Positions 30,153-40,499 of a DNA stretch of 64,000 bases are shown piece after piece. The position numbers and the translations under genes were made by a program. The stretch is from Dolomedes plantarius. Lineage: Eukaryota > Arthropoda > Arachnida > Araneae > Dolomedidae. The DNA lies in contig OU015490.1 in NCBI GenBank assembly GCA_907164885.2, positions 93,054,799 through 93,118,798 on the forward strand, written 5' to 3'. Below the pieces are notes generated by a model, which made no database searches, had not been told where the DNA came from, and was given only the letters and a program-made list of their open reading frames with translations. Numbering within the stretch: the first letter of the stretch is position 1; every line of letters starts with the position of its first letter.

Positions 30153-30932
30153 TCTATATATATATATATATATATAACAGTTCCATGACTGACAGAGTGA
30201 CTGATAACATACAGACCAAACTGTTGTACCTAAAGGGCTGAAATTTTGCATGGCGATTCTTCTTATAGTGTAGGGGTGCAATAAGAAATATTTTTGAAAA
30301 AAATTTCTTAGATTTTTTCAAATTAAATTTTTAAGCTGTTTTTGAAACATAATCTAAAGTTTGCGTTCAAAATAATACTCTGAAGGTTATAAAATTTATA
30401 TCACGAGAAAGATAATAAAAATTCCTTTAAAATGAAATCATTCTCGAATCTTTACCCCCATTTTCTGATATTTGGGGAATTTTCAAATGTTAATTTTTAG
30501 AATTTAATATATTAAATGCTGATCACGTGGTTTCTTATCTTTTTGTGATACTTTAAACTAATTTTGCGTCACATGCATAACAACGAAATAGACAAAAATA
30601 TATTTTTTCTCTTGCTAATCTGGCAGACGATTGGACAATATCCAAAAAAATATTAAAATACAGTAAAAGATATGTTCCTCAAACTGTACTATATTAACTG
30701 TGCTATATTCTTTGGTATGTTCTATTAGATTTAATTTGAATATTGTCTTCTACATATTTTTGTCTATAAAAATATCCGTTACGGTTTTTTTATAAATATA
30801 TTTTTTTTTACCCCAATTGAATACATTGATCGTTGTATTTATTATATATATATATATTGGCATTAATTGCATACATTAACCGTTGTATTTAATTTGAATG
30901 TACACCGTAGTGAAGTACAGGTATTCAGCTAG
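30153..30932 (+). mobile_element. Helitron-like element, copy C (uninterrupted, 780 bp)
   Basis: Begins TCTATATATATATATATATA then ACAGTTCC and ends GGTATTCAGCTAG before T30933. The end hairpin is present but decayed (ACACCGTAGTGAAGTAC). It is the simplest copy of the family: TA tracts are short (30840-30860) and nothing is inserted. No Rep/helicase coding. Confidence 0.75.
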
Positions 30933-30933
30933 T

Positions 30934-31647
30934 TACTTATAAGAAGTTAAGAGTGAATACATTTAAGCATGAGTGCATATGTTTATTTTCAAATAGTGCA
31001 AAAAACATTTACGCCATCATGAACTTTTTATCCATTGTTTTAACATTGTTAATAGTTATTGAAGTTGTTACTATTATATCAGTGTACTTCCGGGAAATCA
31101 TTTTGACAGTTCATATTTCGAGGAGAATTATTATCCATTTTCGTCTTATGAAAATTCGCCTTCGTTTTATATTTTGACAGATTACTTCCAGTGCTAGACA
31201 AATGGAATGAAATGAGCCAAGTCTGGATTACTCCGCCAGCAGTGAAACATTCTTAAATTCATTGAAACATTCTCTGAAATCAGAGATATCTCTCTATGAT
31301 AAATTTCATGGAATTTAATAAACTCTAAATTTTATCTGCCGTATCAGCGAAAATGTCTTACTTGAGGGATTTCGCGAACGCTCAGTGCACCCTGGAGAGG
31401 AGTAATGCGTCGCATCTTCAACTAAGTTAATTTTTTTATCCCCTATGCACAGAAGCTTTGTGAAAATATATTTCTCTTGGATTATTAAGTATTTTGAATT
31501 TTACCAAAGGATACGTCAGCAAAATACAATTAAACCCTGGAGAAATATAACATGGAATGAAACACAGACTGATATATTTAATAAAAAAAGTACCTAGGTT
31601 CATCGATAATTTTTTTATATGACAGCTTTATACATTTAGCTATAATT

Positions 31648-31648
<1 letters not shown>
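30934..31648. other. Intergenic stretch, no gene seen
   Basis: AT-rich; the 74-codon ORF at 30953 is hydrophobic by composition only and has no supporting context. Confidence 0.4.
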
Positions 31649-31685
<37 letters not shown>

Positions 31686-31688
31686 TAG

Positions 31689-31728
<40 letters not shown>
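31649..31728. repeat. (TA)n-(TG)n compound microsatellite
   Basis: TA run followed by ATATATAGATA and a TG run. Confidence 0.95.
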
Positions 31729-31731
<3 letters not shown>

Positions 31732-31776
31732 GTCAGTGTCCAAATACTTTTGTCTATATAGTGTATAAAATATATT
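31729..31776. mobile_element. Isolated Tc1-like terminal repeat
   Basis: GGTCAGTGTCCAAATACTTT followed by TGTCTATATAGTG resembles the end of Tc1-type elements. No partner end or transposase is seen near, so it is a relic or MITE end. Confidence 0.35.
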
Positions 31777-31865
31777 TAATATATTTAATTAATATATATG
31801 TATATATATATATAATAAATTTAATATATCTAATAAAATATTCATTTTATTTTAACGTTACCTTC

Positions 31866-31926
31866 GAACCATAAGACGCATCCGAATTAAAAAGGTGCGT
31901 TTTATGGTCCAAAAAATACGGTAATT
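31866..31926. repeat. Small foldback repeat (CCATAAGACGCA type)
   Basis: GAACCATAAGACGCATCC (31866-31883) pairs with GGTGCGTTTTATGGTCC (31894-31910) with two mismatches and a 10-base loop; CAAAAAATACGGTAA follows. I remember this arrangement as a widespread animal repeat but cannot assign a superfamily. Confidence 0.5.
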
Positions 31927-31929
31927 TCA

Positions 31930-32586
31930 AACGCTTTTAATTTTTAGTAAAATTTGCTTCATTTTTATATTTAAACTAGACTGAGAATGCGTGGATACAT
32001 ATCATGAACAGCAGAATGATGAAATACATTACATTCTAAATTTAGAACAAATTTCTTCAAATAGTACACATCACATGTGCTACATTCCTCATAAGCAATG
32101 TTTCTATGAAATGCCTATGGCGTGTCTTATCAAAAAAGCATCACATATTTATGAACCGAAAGCAACAATCCTCCACTTCCAGTGCTAGTTCAAGTCTTAA
32201 AGTCACTTTTATTCTCGACATATTTTACCGTTGCTTAGTTCATTCATTTTGGTGAGAGGTAGACGTGAAAGAAATCGATGCTCAGCGTTCTAGTATTAAG
32301 AGAAAGTATTCGTGATGTAACGATCGAAATTTATAGTTTGAATTTTAAATTCTACTCTTGTTTCATATTTTTGAAGGTGAATAGACTACTCTAAGTGTAC
32401 ATATGAAATTTTGGTTCAAAAAAGAAAGAATATTTGTTTCATAACACAAGTTTTGAAACGCAACGCCTGTAAGTGCAAAAAAATTTTTTTTGAAGGACTA
32501 AAATTTGATAGAATTTTAGTGAATCATAGATACTTATCTCTGAAAGTTTATGCACCAATTAATAGGTGTCATACATAAATAGAATA
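31930..32586. other. Intergenic stretch, no gene seen
   Basis: Nothing recognised on either strand. Confidence 0.4.
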
Positions 32587-32587
32587 T

Positions 32588-33165
32588 ACAGGGTGGTCAT
32601 AAAAATCTTTGCCGGTATATGGACCTCTAGCGGCCTTTCTGTTCAACCGATCTAGATAAAATTTCAAATATAGTTATTCAGAGGTGTGAGCTTGTGATTT
32701 TGTGAACGGCAACAAAGTGGCGCTCACGATTACGGTTATAGATACAGAAACTCGAAATTTTCGAATGGTAAAGCCCACTTTATCCCGTCGCAAAATGCTC
32801 AGCGCATGCGAAAACCCTGAAGAGAGTTGGAGCGGTACGTGTATCACAAAACACGGATGCGTTATGCACGCACAAAAAACAGCTCTGCGAACGGCCAACA
32901 AAAACACGATCGACAAAAACGGCCAACAAAAACACGGAGGAAATTTGCATATGACAGAGGCAAGACACCAATCACTGATGACAACACAGATCAGACAAAA
33001 GAAAACTTTGATTTGGATTACACATTTGCCACACGGGTGCAATCATCGTGTTTTTGTTTGCTTGCGAATTTATCTTCAGATTACGATAACTCGCCAAAAA
33101 ATGGTCGTAGAATTTTGAACCTTTTACGATCTAAGACTACAGACATTTTTCTTTCAAACTAAACC
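32588..33165 (+). mobile_element. Possible mariner-like relic with one terminal repeat
   Basis: TACAGGGTGGTCATAAAAATC at about 32587 is a typical mariner-type end (TA, then CAGGGTGGTCAT). Overlapping ORFs follow (32702-33118 and 32827-33162 on the plus strand, 32674-33042 on the minus strand), GC-richer than their surroundings, and contain a tandem duplication of CGGCCAACAAAAACACG. I find no transposase motif in any of them and no matching right end. The ORFs may be chance frames in an old element. Confidence 0.3.
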
Positions 33166-33170
33166 TCATG

Positions 33171-33484
33171 TGTTTAAAAATATTTTAAAACAGACTAATA
33201 TTTTCATCAAAAAATGAAACACAGTTTTTCAAGAAATATCGTCCGCTATGTGGATATAATATCGATGCTCCTCGAGTTTTTATCTTACAAAGAAAGTACT
33301 TACATCATCTGGAAGCTGAAACCTTTCTTATTCATATAAACCTCATTTTAAGTCTATATCTTAAATATTCGATTTTCAATTGAATTTTAAATCTGATAAT
33401 TCAACAGTATTGAAACGCCCTTCGCATTAAGGGTGACAACCGTAAATGGATGGAAGCTGTTACATTGCCCGAGAATCACCCCTA
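33171..33484. other. Intergenic stretch, no gene seen
   Basis: Nothing recognised. Confidence 0.4.
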
Positions 33485-33509
33485 TGTATCTCGCTATTAG
33501 CCATAACAG

Positions 33510-33547
33510 AGGAGCGAGCGTAGCGAGCCTAGGGGCGAAGCCCCTAG
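33510..33547. repeat. GC-rich hairpin in AT-rich DNA
   Basis: GGAGCGAGCGTAGCGAGC is followed by the perfect inverted repeat CTAGGGGC-GAA-GCCCCTAG (33529-33547). Such a motif suggests the end of a mobile element or a foldback repeat, but no partner is in the window. Confidence 0.55.
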
Positions 33548-34070
33548 TGTGGTAAAAAAAACATAATATATGCTTATATATTGCTGAAAATCAGAAATGT
33601 ACTACTAAAATTATAATATTAAATTATACTTATTAAAATTTTTATTGTATAATATATTGTTCTCTTATTATATTCCTTCTTGCAGCTCTGACATAAATGG
33701 TTATCAACATATTTATCAACGTTTATAAAAAGTTCAAATTTGTGCGTTGAACGTACATTTAACGTGACATATTTCCTTATGCACATATATTTATATATAT
33801 ATTGCACTGATGTCAACTACCCTTGAAATACTATAGTTACTTCATATTTTTAAATTCCCCGCCACCTCGCCCTAATTCCCTGGTATGATCGATTGTAAAC
33901 GCACAAAACTAAGATCGTAGAAACAATCCGAGAAATTTCTTGTCCACTCTATCTGTAGCAAAACGAACCTAATTTGCAGACATATTCTATCATGCCCTCT
34001 TTATTTCGTGGTAAATAATCACTAAATTGTAAGAGAAAAATAATGATTACTGGTAGATAGGTTCTTGGAA
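33548..34070. other. Intergenic stretch, no gene seen
   Basis: Nothing recognised. Confidence 0.4.
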
Positions 34071-34071
34071 A

Positions 34072-34875
34072 ATGCCGTGTTGTGTGAAACCGTGTTATAT
34101 GAGACCCAGAAACAGTTCAAAAAAATGGGGGTTAAGTTCTGAAAATTTTTAAAGATAAACATTTTTTTAAAAATTCCATATAAGCAATTTAATTTTTATT
34201 AAAAATATAAATGTATGTATAACACAAAACGAAAAGAAACAAAAAATATTATTTTCATTTAATGCGACCTTAATTTAATAAATTTCTTCCTCATCACTGC
34301 TCAGTACAACCAAACGAGAACGTTTTTTCGATTGCCCGATATCACCTTCACTTTCAGAACCTTTTTCTTCATTTTGATTTTTTGCGCCTTCTATCCTCTT
34401 CAAAAAACCTGTAATTTTGGTTTATTTGCTGGTTCCTACAAGGTCATTGTGGATTAACGGTACGGATATAGACAATTTTGCAGCTCCATTTTGAATTCTC
34501 GGCTTCTTTCAGTGGAAGGGTCTGCATTCAGGAAAAATTATTCAAGATTTTCAGTTAATCTTAGGCCTTCTTGTAATTTTATAGAGTTATAAATGAATAA
34601 ATTATAATTTGTTTACACAATTTAATGTAAAGCCACTATAGTTCATTATTACTTCCCGTCATTATTTTAAAGTAATTTAGTTTTTAAATGTGTTAAACAA
34701 AAATCATGTTATCTAGTGTTATAGAAGTACAGTGTTGTACAAAGTTTTTTTTTATCGTGTTAGAGCGAAACCATGTTACAGGTTATAGTGTTATACGAGG
34801 GTTCCCGCAATTTATTTTATCGTGTTACAGCGAAACCGTGTTGTAAGATACTGTGCCGTAGGAGGGCTACCCGTA
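34072..34875 (-). mobile_element. Pogo-like element relic
   Basis: Motifs of the type GCGAAACCGTGTTGTA / GTGAAACCGTGTTATA occur at 34072-34100 and, repeated, at 34755-34850. They bracket a minus-strand coding remnant. I could not establish clean inverted ends or a TA duplication, so limits are approximate. Confidence 0.35.
34280..34545 (-). pseudogene. Pogo-like transposase C-terminal remnant
   Basis: The minus strand reads NADPSTERSREFKMELQNCL, a block seen near the end of pogo/Tigger-type transposases, and after stops and a frameshift an acidic end, NEEKGSESEGDIGQSKKRSR then LVVLSSDEEEIY and TAA. The catalytic domain is absent. The assignment rests on the ADPSTERS block and the acidic, Lys-containing tail. 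Confidence 0.4.
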
Positions 34876-34879
34876 TTTA

Positions 34880-36285
34880 ACATTTTTCGATTCTACGAAA
34901 ATCGGCAAAATTTTTCACATAAATAAATGAACATTTTTGGAATTTCAGGAATAGGAGTCTGCAAATTATCTGACAATTTCAAACCTTTTAACTGCACATT
35001 TAAAAAAACTTGAATTTCTTTATCATATTTATGACTTAATTATTTCTCCTTATTCCAGTATCGTTTCCTAGAAGTCTACTTAAAACTGTAATTTATATAA
35101 TTCGGCAGAAATTCCTGCTTAATGTCTGCTTTATACGGTATTTTTCTTGCAATTTGTCTAATTCTTGTTATATCTAAAATCTATGATGCATTGCCAAAAT
35201 GTATTGCTTCAAATTCCAAATCGTAGATATTTATGATGCAAATTAGAGCTCGCGCACAAAAAAGAAACGGCATGGTAATTCTTGACATTTTTAGCGTTTC
35301 TTCGCTCTGCATAAATCCATTTAATAATTGCAATAAAAGAGCCAGAAAGTCCATTTTGAATTTCGCGTTGTCGCTAAATCCGTACACATATATCGGGGAA
35401 ATAAATTACTCTTTCTCCGGAATGAGTGTTGATTTTAGAATACCTTGAATATTTACTAATGCCTCAGATGTGATTTGTAATATTTGCAGCAGAATTTGTT
35501 TGAATGAATAAATAATAATAAGCGATCAATTACTTCAAGATATTCAGTAAATCAGAACTGTGAAGAACGAACTGATACGTTCTTATTAAGTTTCTCAGAT
35601 AGCATGCAAATGCTGAAGGATTTTCCATTTCTTTTGAGAGAAGTTATTTTTTTTAGAAACACGGCACACTGAATATTTGTTTAGGCAGATGTGGAAAAAA
35701 ATAAACGAAAGTAACAATTCTTGATGTAAGCCTAACTAGTTTTCCCCTGGAGGATAATTATCAATCGTATATTCAGAACCTACTCTAGGTAATGAAAGGA
35801 TATTGATTAATACTGAACGGATGTTGGTTTTGGATTATGTATTAAAGCGCCAGAAGAAGGCATTGATTAGGTATTCATTTCGCGAGACGAGTGCATTGAT
35901 TAAGTATTTATTTCCATAATCGCAAGCCATCAAGTATACTGTGTTGAAAAGTGAATCTTTTTACGAAATCTAAACATTGAACTCCTTTCTGTAATTACTG
36001 AAACAGAACAACAGTTATTTTTCTTTTGTCATAGAAAGCTCCAAATTTTATTTCCGAAGGAAATGCTGTTACGGTATTCTACAATAGTCATGAGTCCCAC
36101 GGGTTTTTGAAATCATAAAAGGGAATATATTCACCTCCAACATACTCAGTAGTCTTAAACATATGTTTCTCCCTTGTTAAGGGCTCCTGGGAAAGATATA
36201 CCCAGTAAAGACATAGATGGGAAAAAATCCTAAAAGAGGAATCCCTCTAAAAATTTACTGTTCAAGGTCCATTCATCCTGCTCGC
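34880..36285. other. AT-rich intergenic stretch, no gene seen
   Basis: Two opposite ORFs at 35181-35448 overlap and have no recognisable domain. No repeat partner found. Confidence 0.4.
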
Positions 36286-36299
36286 TACAGTAAAAACAG

Positions 36300-36645
36300 T
36301 CGCCTGGTGGGCACGGTGGCTTAGTTGCCAAAGACAGAGAACCAGTGATCTGAACGTCTCTGGTTCAATGCCAAATCCACCCTCGTGTGCGCTATTGGCG
36401 GCTGGTATACGAAAAATCTGCCGTGGCTGTAATGTCCTCCAAGTTCTCAAAATTTACCTCTGAAGGTGCGGGGTCAAGTGCTCCGGTCTCGTCACTTGAC
36501 TCGGTTCAAAATTACAGGACTTAAGCCAAGTCTGACTTCGACCCTTGTGGTGCTATTTAAAACCGGTGCTGCACCACTCTGCCCATTAGCCTTTATGGAC
36601 TTGATCTGATATACTGTCGGTCAAGGGGCCACAAGTACAATAACA
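36300..36645 (+). mobile_element. tRNA-derived SINE, second family
   Basis: TGGCTTAGTTG (near 36320) fits the polymerase III A box and GGTTCAATGCC (near 36361) the B box. A GC-richer body follows with GGTCAAGTGCTCC and GACTTCGACCCTTGTGG, ending in ACAAGTACAATAACAACAG. The body differs from the SINE at 4520-4806, so they are different families. There is no complete tRNA fold. Confidence 0.55.
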
Positions 36646-36889
36646 ACAGTCCCCTCTCACGTCTTGCGGTACAAAATTTAGAGTGATGGATACTGTAAAA
36701 ATCGCTATGATGACGAAAAGAGAAATCCTTTTTATCATGGAAGTATTTTGAAATTTCATATTCATTCTCTAGGGCCGCAGAGAGTTTTATTACTCTACTG
36801 GAATTTCAATCGATTTCTACAGGGGAATTCACCCGGTACTTTACCTAAAAACATTTAGCGTAGTTCGTGAACCAACTGGATGATACCTA

Positions 36890-37181
36890 GCTACATAATG
36901 GTTTCTTCTAACAGGATTGGGCGAGTTGTCACACTTCCAATACCAGCATGGCTGAAATTCTAAGGTTTTTTCTCGGGTTATCTCCACAGATATGTTGCTC
37001 CCAAGAAGCTGCTTAGGTTTATAGACCTAGTTAAGAAGGGAGCTGCTAAGGTCTTCAGATTTGAATCCACCAGATTACTTCTTATGGGATTAACTAAAAG
37101 GTACTGTATAGACCACTAAGCCTAAGACTAAGCAGGGTGAAAATAAGATCACACAGGAAGTTGAAGCAATAAATACCAATA
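36890..37181 (+). pseudogene. Mariner-like transposase relic, left part (outermost host of the nest)
   Basis: The frame with SSDLNPPDYFLWD, a stop, then LKG, and KTKQGENKITQEVEAINTN is the third catalytic region and C-terminal part of a mariner-like transposase. It breaks at the TA at 37180-37181, where a 13.4-kb pogo-like insertion starts, and resumes in the same frame at 50547. In front of it, stops and frameshifts blur the sequence and I cannot place the second catalytic Asp. Confidence 0.65.
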
Positions 37182-37433
37182 GGGGAGACCTGTGTACCTA
37201 GGGCCACCTTTTTTCAATGAACGGAAACAGACCCACAGACCTGTTTAAAATTGTGAAACTGATGTGCAGACATTGTTATACTAATTACCATCCCATTGGG
37301 ATTAATATAAATACTCAAAATAATAAATTCTGTGAAATAGAAGGTTTTTTAAGAAACTTCACAAATGTCCCTAGGTACAAGACAGTATTGTACCTAGGGC
37401 CAGTAGCTGGTGTAGCTAGGGCCATTCCCTAAA

Positions 37434-37630
37434 AGTTAGGTTTCACTCCATAATGGTACGTGGAGGAAAAGTAAGCATAACGACGCCATGTTCTTTAGCC
37501 AAAGCGACTGCTTCAATACTGACGTGGCTTTCGTGGTTGTCCAAGAGTAACAAGACTTTTTGATTCTCAGAACATTGTAGTGAATAAAATGCTTCAAAAA
37601 TTCAAATTTTTCTGCATTTGACCAGCCACT
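37434..37630 (-). pseudogene. Pogo-like transposase, third piece (DDE_1 C-terminal part)
   Basis: The minus-strand frame gives SGWSNAEKFEFLKHFI, then QKVLLLLDNHESHVSIEAVA and GVVMLTFPPRT, the block of jerky/pogo DDE_1 domains that contains the second catalytic Asp (LDNHESH). One frameshift lies between HFI and QKV. The gene continues to the right at 38854, across the Tc1 insert at 37633-38851. Confidence 0.75.
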
Positions 37631-37632
37631 TA

Positions 37633-38851
37633 CACTCAAGAGCCAAAACATTATGACCACCTGTCAATAACGAGTTGGTCCACCTTTGGCGCGCAACACA
37701 GGTTCAAACCGCCTTGGCATAGATGCCACAATACCTTGGTAGATGGCCGGAGACAGATTGTACCAGATGTTTTAGCAACGGTCACGCAAATCCGAGATAT
37801 TGCGAATTGGTGGTCTTTGAACTCTGAGCTGCCGCCCCATGACATCCCAAATGTGTTCTATCGGATTGAGATCAGGTGCGTTAGGCGGCCAGGACATTAA
37901 CTGGAATTAAGCATCATGTTCCTGGAACCACTCCAACACAATTTTAGCCTTGTGACACGGGGCGTTGTCCTGTTGGAACATTCCATTTCCATCTGGAAAA
38001 ACAGAGGACATTTTAGGGTGCAACTGGTCCGCAATGATGTTCAGATACCCTGCAGCATTCATGGTCTGCTCTACCACAACCACGGGTCCCAGAGACGCCC
38101 AAGAGAACGTCCCCCAAAGCATAATACCGCCACCACCGGCCTGTGTATGACCTACTGTACATTGAGAGAGCAACAGTTCGCCTGGAAGACGGCGTATCCT
38201 GAAACGGCCATCGGAGTGATGAATGACAAACCGTGATTCATCTGACCAGGCAACTCTCTCCCACTGATCCATGGACCAATCGCGATGTTCCCGGGCCCAG
38301 CGCAGGCCCAGTTGGCGATAACGCTTGGTCAGCTAAGGCACATGAGTGGGACGTTTGCTGCGTAGCCCCATATCCAACAGTGTCCGCTGAACAGTGTGCT
38401 GCGGTACTATTCTACTTCGCCCTGCATTGTATTGGGCTGTCAGCTGAGCCACTGTCTGGCTCCGGTTTTGCTTCACCATGCGAGACAGTCTCCGACGATC
38501 TTTTTCTTTGATAGAGTGTGGGCGTCCAACACCATGTCGTCTACTGCTGGTTTCACCGTCATTCATCCACTTTGCATAAGTACTAACAACTGTAGGTCAC
38601 GAACAACCCACGAGTCGTGCAGTTTCCGAAATACTTGTTCCGAGCCATCGAGCCATTACAATCTGCCCTCTATCAAAGTCGAGTAGATCCGCAGTCTTTC
38701 CCATCACACACAGAAGTAAGTGAAAGAATGATTCTTCAGTCTCTCCAGCAGCAGTTCAATACCACTTCCACCTGATCACGTGCCTTCCACGTCATCCAGG
38801 CGAATTCATTGCAAAATGTAGGGGTGGTCATAATGTTTTGGCTCTTGAGTG
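37633..38851 (-). mobile_element. Tc1 element a, inside the pogo-like transposase
   Basis: CACTCAAGAGCCAAAACATT begins the left end and its inverse ends the right; TA at 37631-37632 and 38852-38853. The terminal repeats are about 28 bp (both include ATGACCACC). 1219 bp long. It interrupts the pogo-like gene between the blocks GAPLGPVKTAH and SGWSNAEK. Confidence 0.88.
37664..38704 (-). pseudogene. Tc1 transposase a (DD34E), several disablements
   Basis: The ATG at 38704 starts a paired-type helix-turn-helix ([16 protein letters not shown]). A TGA follows after ARLVGCS, then WMNDGETSSRRHGVGRPHS with the GRPH hinge. After a frameshift beyond RSKRPTHVP the catalytic core continues with VAWSDESRF (first Asp), GGGGIMLWGTF, FQQDNAPCHKAK (second Asp), a stop after EHDA, and APDLNPIEHIWDVM (third residue Glu). 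It ends RAKGGPTRY. All three catalytic residues are still present; the stops and frameshift show it is dead. Confidence 0.85.
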
Positions 38852-38853
38852 TA

Positions 38854-38979
38854 TATGTGCTGTTTTCACGGGTCCCAAAGGCGCACCTTTCAGCATGTGG
38901 TTTTTGAAGTTCAATCTTAGAAAAATCCTCATAGGGCGAACGGAATTTCCTATTCCATTTACACTGCAAATAATAGTTA
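38854..38979 (-). pseudogene. Pogo-like transposase, middle piece
   Basis: Between Tc1 a and Tc1 b the minus strand reads VTIICSVNGIGNSVRPMRIF and KNHMLKGAPLGPVKTAH, the part of the DDE_1 domain following the first catalytic region. The frame joins to the right-hand piece at 47663 across Tc1 b. Confidence 0.75.
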
Positions 38980-39192
38980 CACTGCTGGCCACTGTAAATG
39001 CAACACCCTGAAGGAAACATGCAAATAACATGAAATTTACAACATGCATTAGCGGAGGTGAGATATGCAAATGATTAGAATTTCAGCGCAGACGCACATC
39101 ACGTGCGCCTGTGGCGCCACTTCAAAGCGCTATTTAAGGCTTGGAGATTTCGACGATTTCAAGTTCGGCAATTGTGTTTTTCTTGTGGTTTT

Positions 39193-40028
39193 TGTTAGCA
39201 AAACGTGTGTTTGCTACCCCTTTTCTTTCTTTGATCACATCACTTGCGATAATTTATATTACGTAATCTCTTTCTTTAATTATTCAAAGCTCGCGTCGTT
39301 GAGCGCGAGCCTGTTATCTGCCGTCACGTAACGTCAGCGTCGTGACGTATTCGACTGGCTATAAATAGCTCGCGTGTGTAGTCGGCCTGGAGGAGATTGG
39401 TGCTGTTTCTTTCGACACTTGTTGCTCGGTTTGAGCTCGATACGAGCGTATTACTAGTCTGCCACTGTTTTTTATTTTTGGCTTTTATTGCCATGCAAAT
39501 ACAGTTTTTTTTATACATTAACAGGAGCCTGCCGCCGCCATTATTTAGCATCCCTTTTGAAGCGACATCTTCGCTATTCCGCTTTTAAGAGCGGATATTT
39601 TTCATTTACCGGCTTATTCATCATCGCTTGCATGTTTTCTACACCTATCTTGTTTTCAGACTGACCAGTTTATTTCTTCTGTAAAAATTATAAAGATCTG
39701 TACAGACAGCAATAGTACTGGTAACGTACTTCATTTATTATTTGTGTGTTATAACTTGCATTTGTTTTTTTTGTTACTTACGTTGTGTATTACGAATAAA
39801 GTAATTATTGTTAAATCTTAAACCCTTTCAGTTATCTTTATTTTGTTGCAATATATTTTTAACTTAATACATTTCTAGCTTCAGTATAGTTGTTTTTTTA
39901 TTGTAAAGTTAAAGAGACATAGTTACCTCAATTTACCTTTTTTCACGCTTCCTATGCTTTACAGGATATACTGCTTTTAATTTAATTGCCGGGCTTTAAC
40001 AAACGGCAAACTTGCCCGTTGCCCAACA
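39193..40028 (+). repeat. 5' LTR of the Copia element
   Basis: Contains TATAAATA (near 39360) preceded by two CRE-like half sites (ACGTCA at 39327-39332 and TGACGT at 39340-39345), and AATAAA in CGAATAAAGTAATT (near 39797). The perfect inverted repeat GCTCGCG...CGCGAGC (near 39289-39310) lies upstream. This gives a plausible promoter, R region and polyadenylation signal. The 75- and 63-codon ORFs in both LTRs are not supported as genes. Confidence 0.93.
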
Positions 40029-40050
40029 ATACTTTAAGGTTATGGGCCAG
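40029..40050 (+). promoter_or_regulatory. Primer-binding site, Copia type (internal initiator tRNA-Met)
   Basis: AAGGTTATGGGCCAGC lies a few bases inside the LTR. It resembles the site of Drosophila Copia, which pairs with the anticodon region of a cleaved initiator tRNA-Met (GGTTATGGGCCCAG), not with a tRNA 3' end. One C fewer is seen here. Confidence 0.65.
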
Positions 40051-40499
40051 CTTAGTGTAAATTGCAATAGATATAAGTGTTTAACTTTGTTTATTTAAGG
40101 CCATAACTATTCTGAAATTTGTTTTTGCGATATTGTTTTTATCTGGTGTATATGTTTCTTTGACTTGAGTAAAAGAGATGAGTAAGGTTTATTGATATAT
40201 ATATGTGTTTTTTTATATTGCTTGTTATATATAACGCATTTACCCTTGTAAAGTTTATACCACCTCCCAGAATAAGAGAGGGGGGGGCAGACTGAGTACC
40301 AGTTTTTATTACGAAAAACTTGCAAATTTTTTTATATATATATATATACTTGAAAAGTTAGGTTAAATACCGAGCAAAAGAAAAAAAATTGTTACTGTAA
40401 ATTTAAAGGTAGCTTTGAGATGCTTTGCAGTTTTTATTGAATTTTTTTTTTTAAACTGTATTTGAATTTTGTATCTCCTGCCTGTTTTTTTTTACCAGT

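Noticed and set aside
32674..33162. Three overlapping ORFs of 110-138 codons considered as a transposase
   Set aside because: No helix-turn-helix or catalytic motif in any frame; only a single mariner-like end is nearby.
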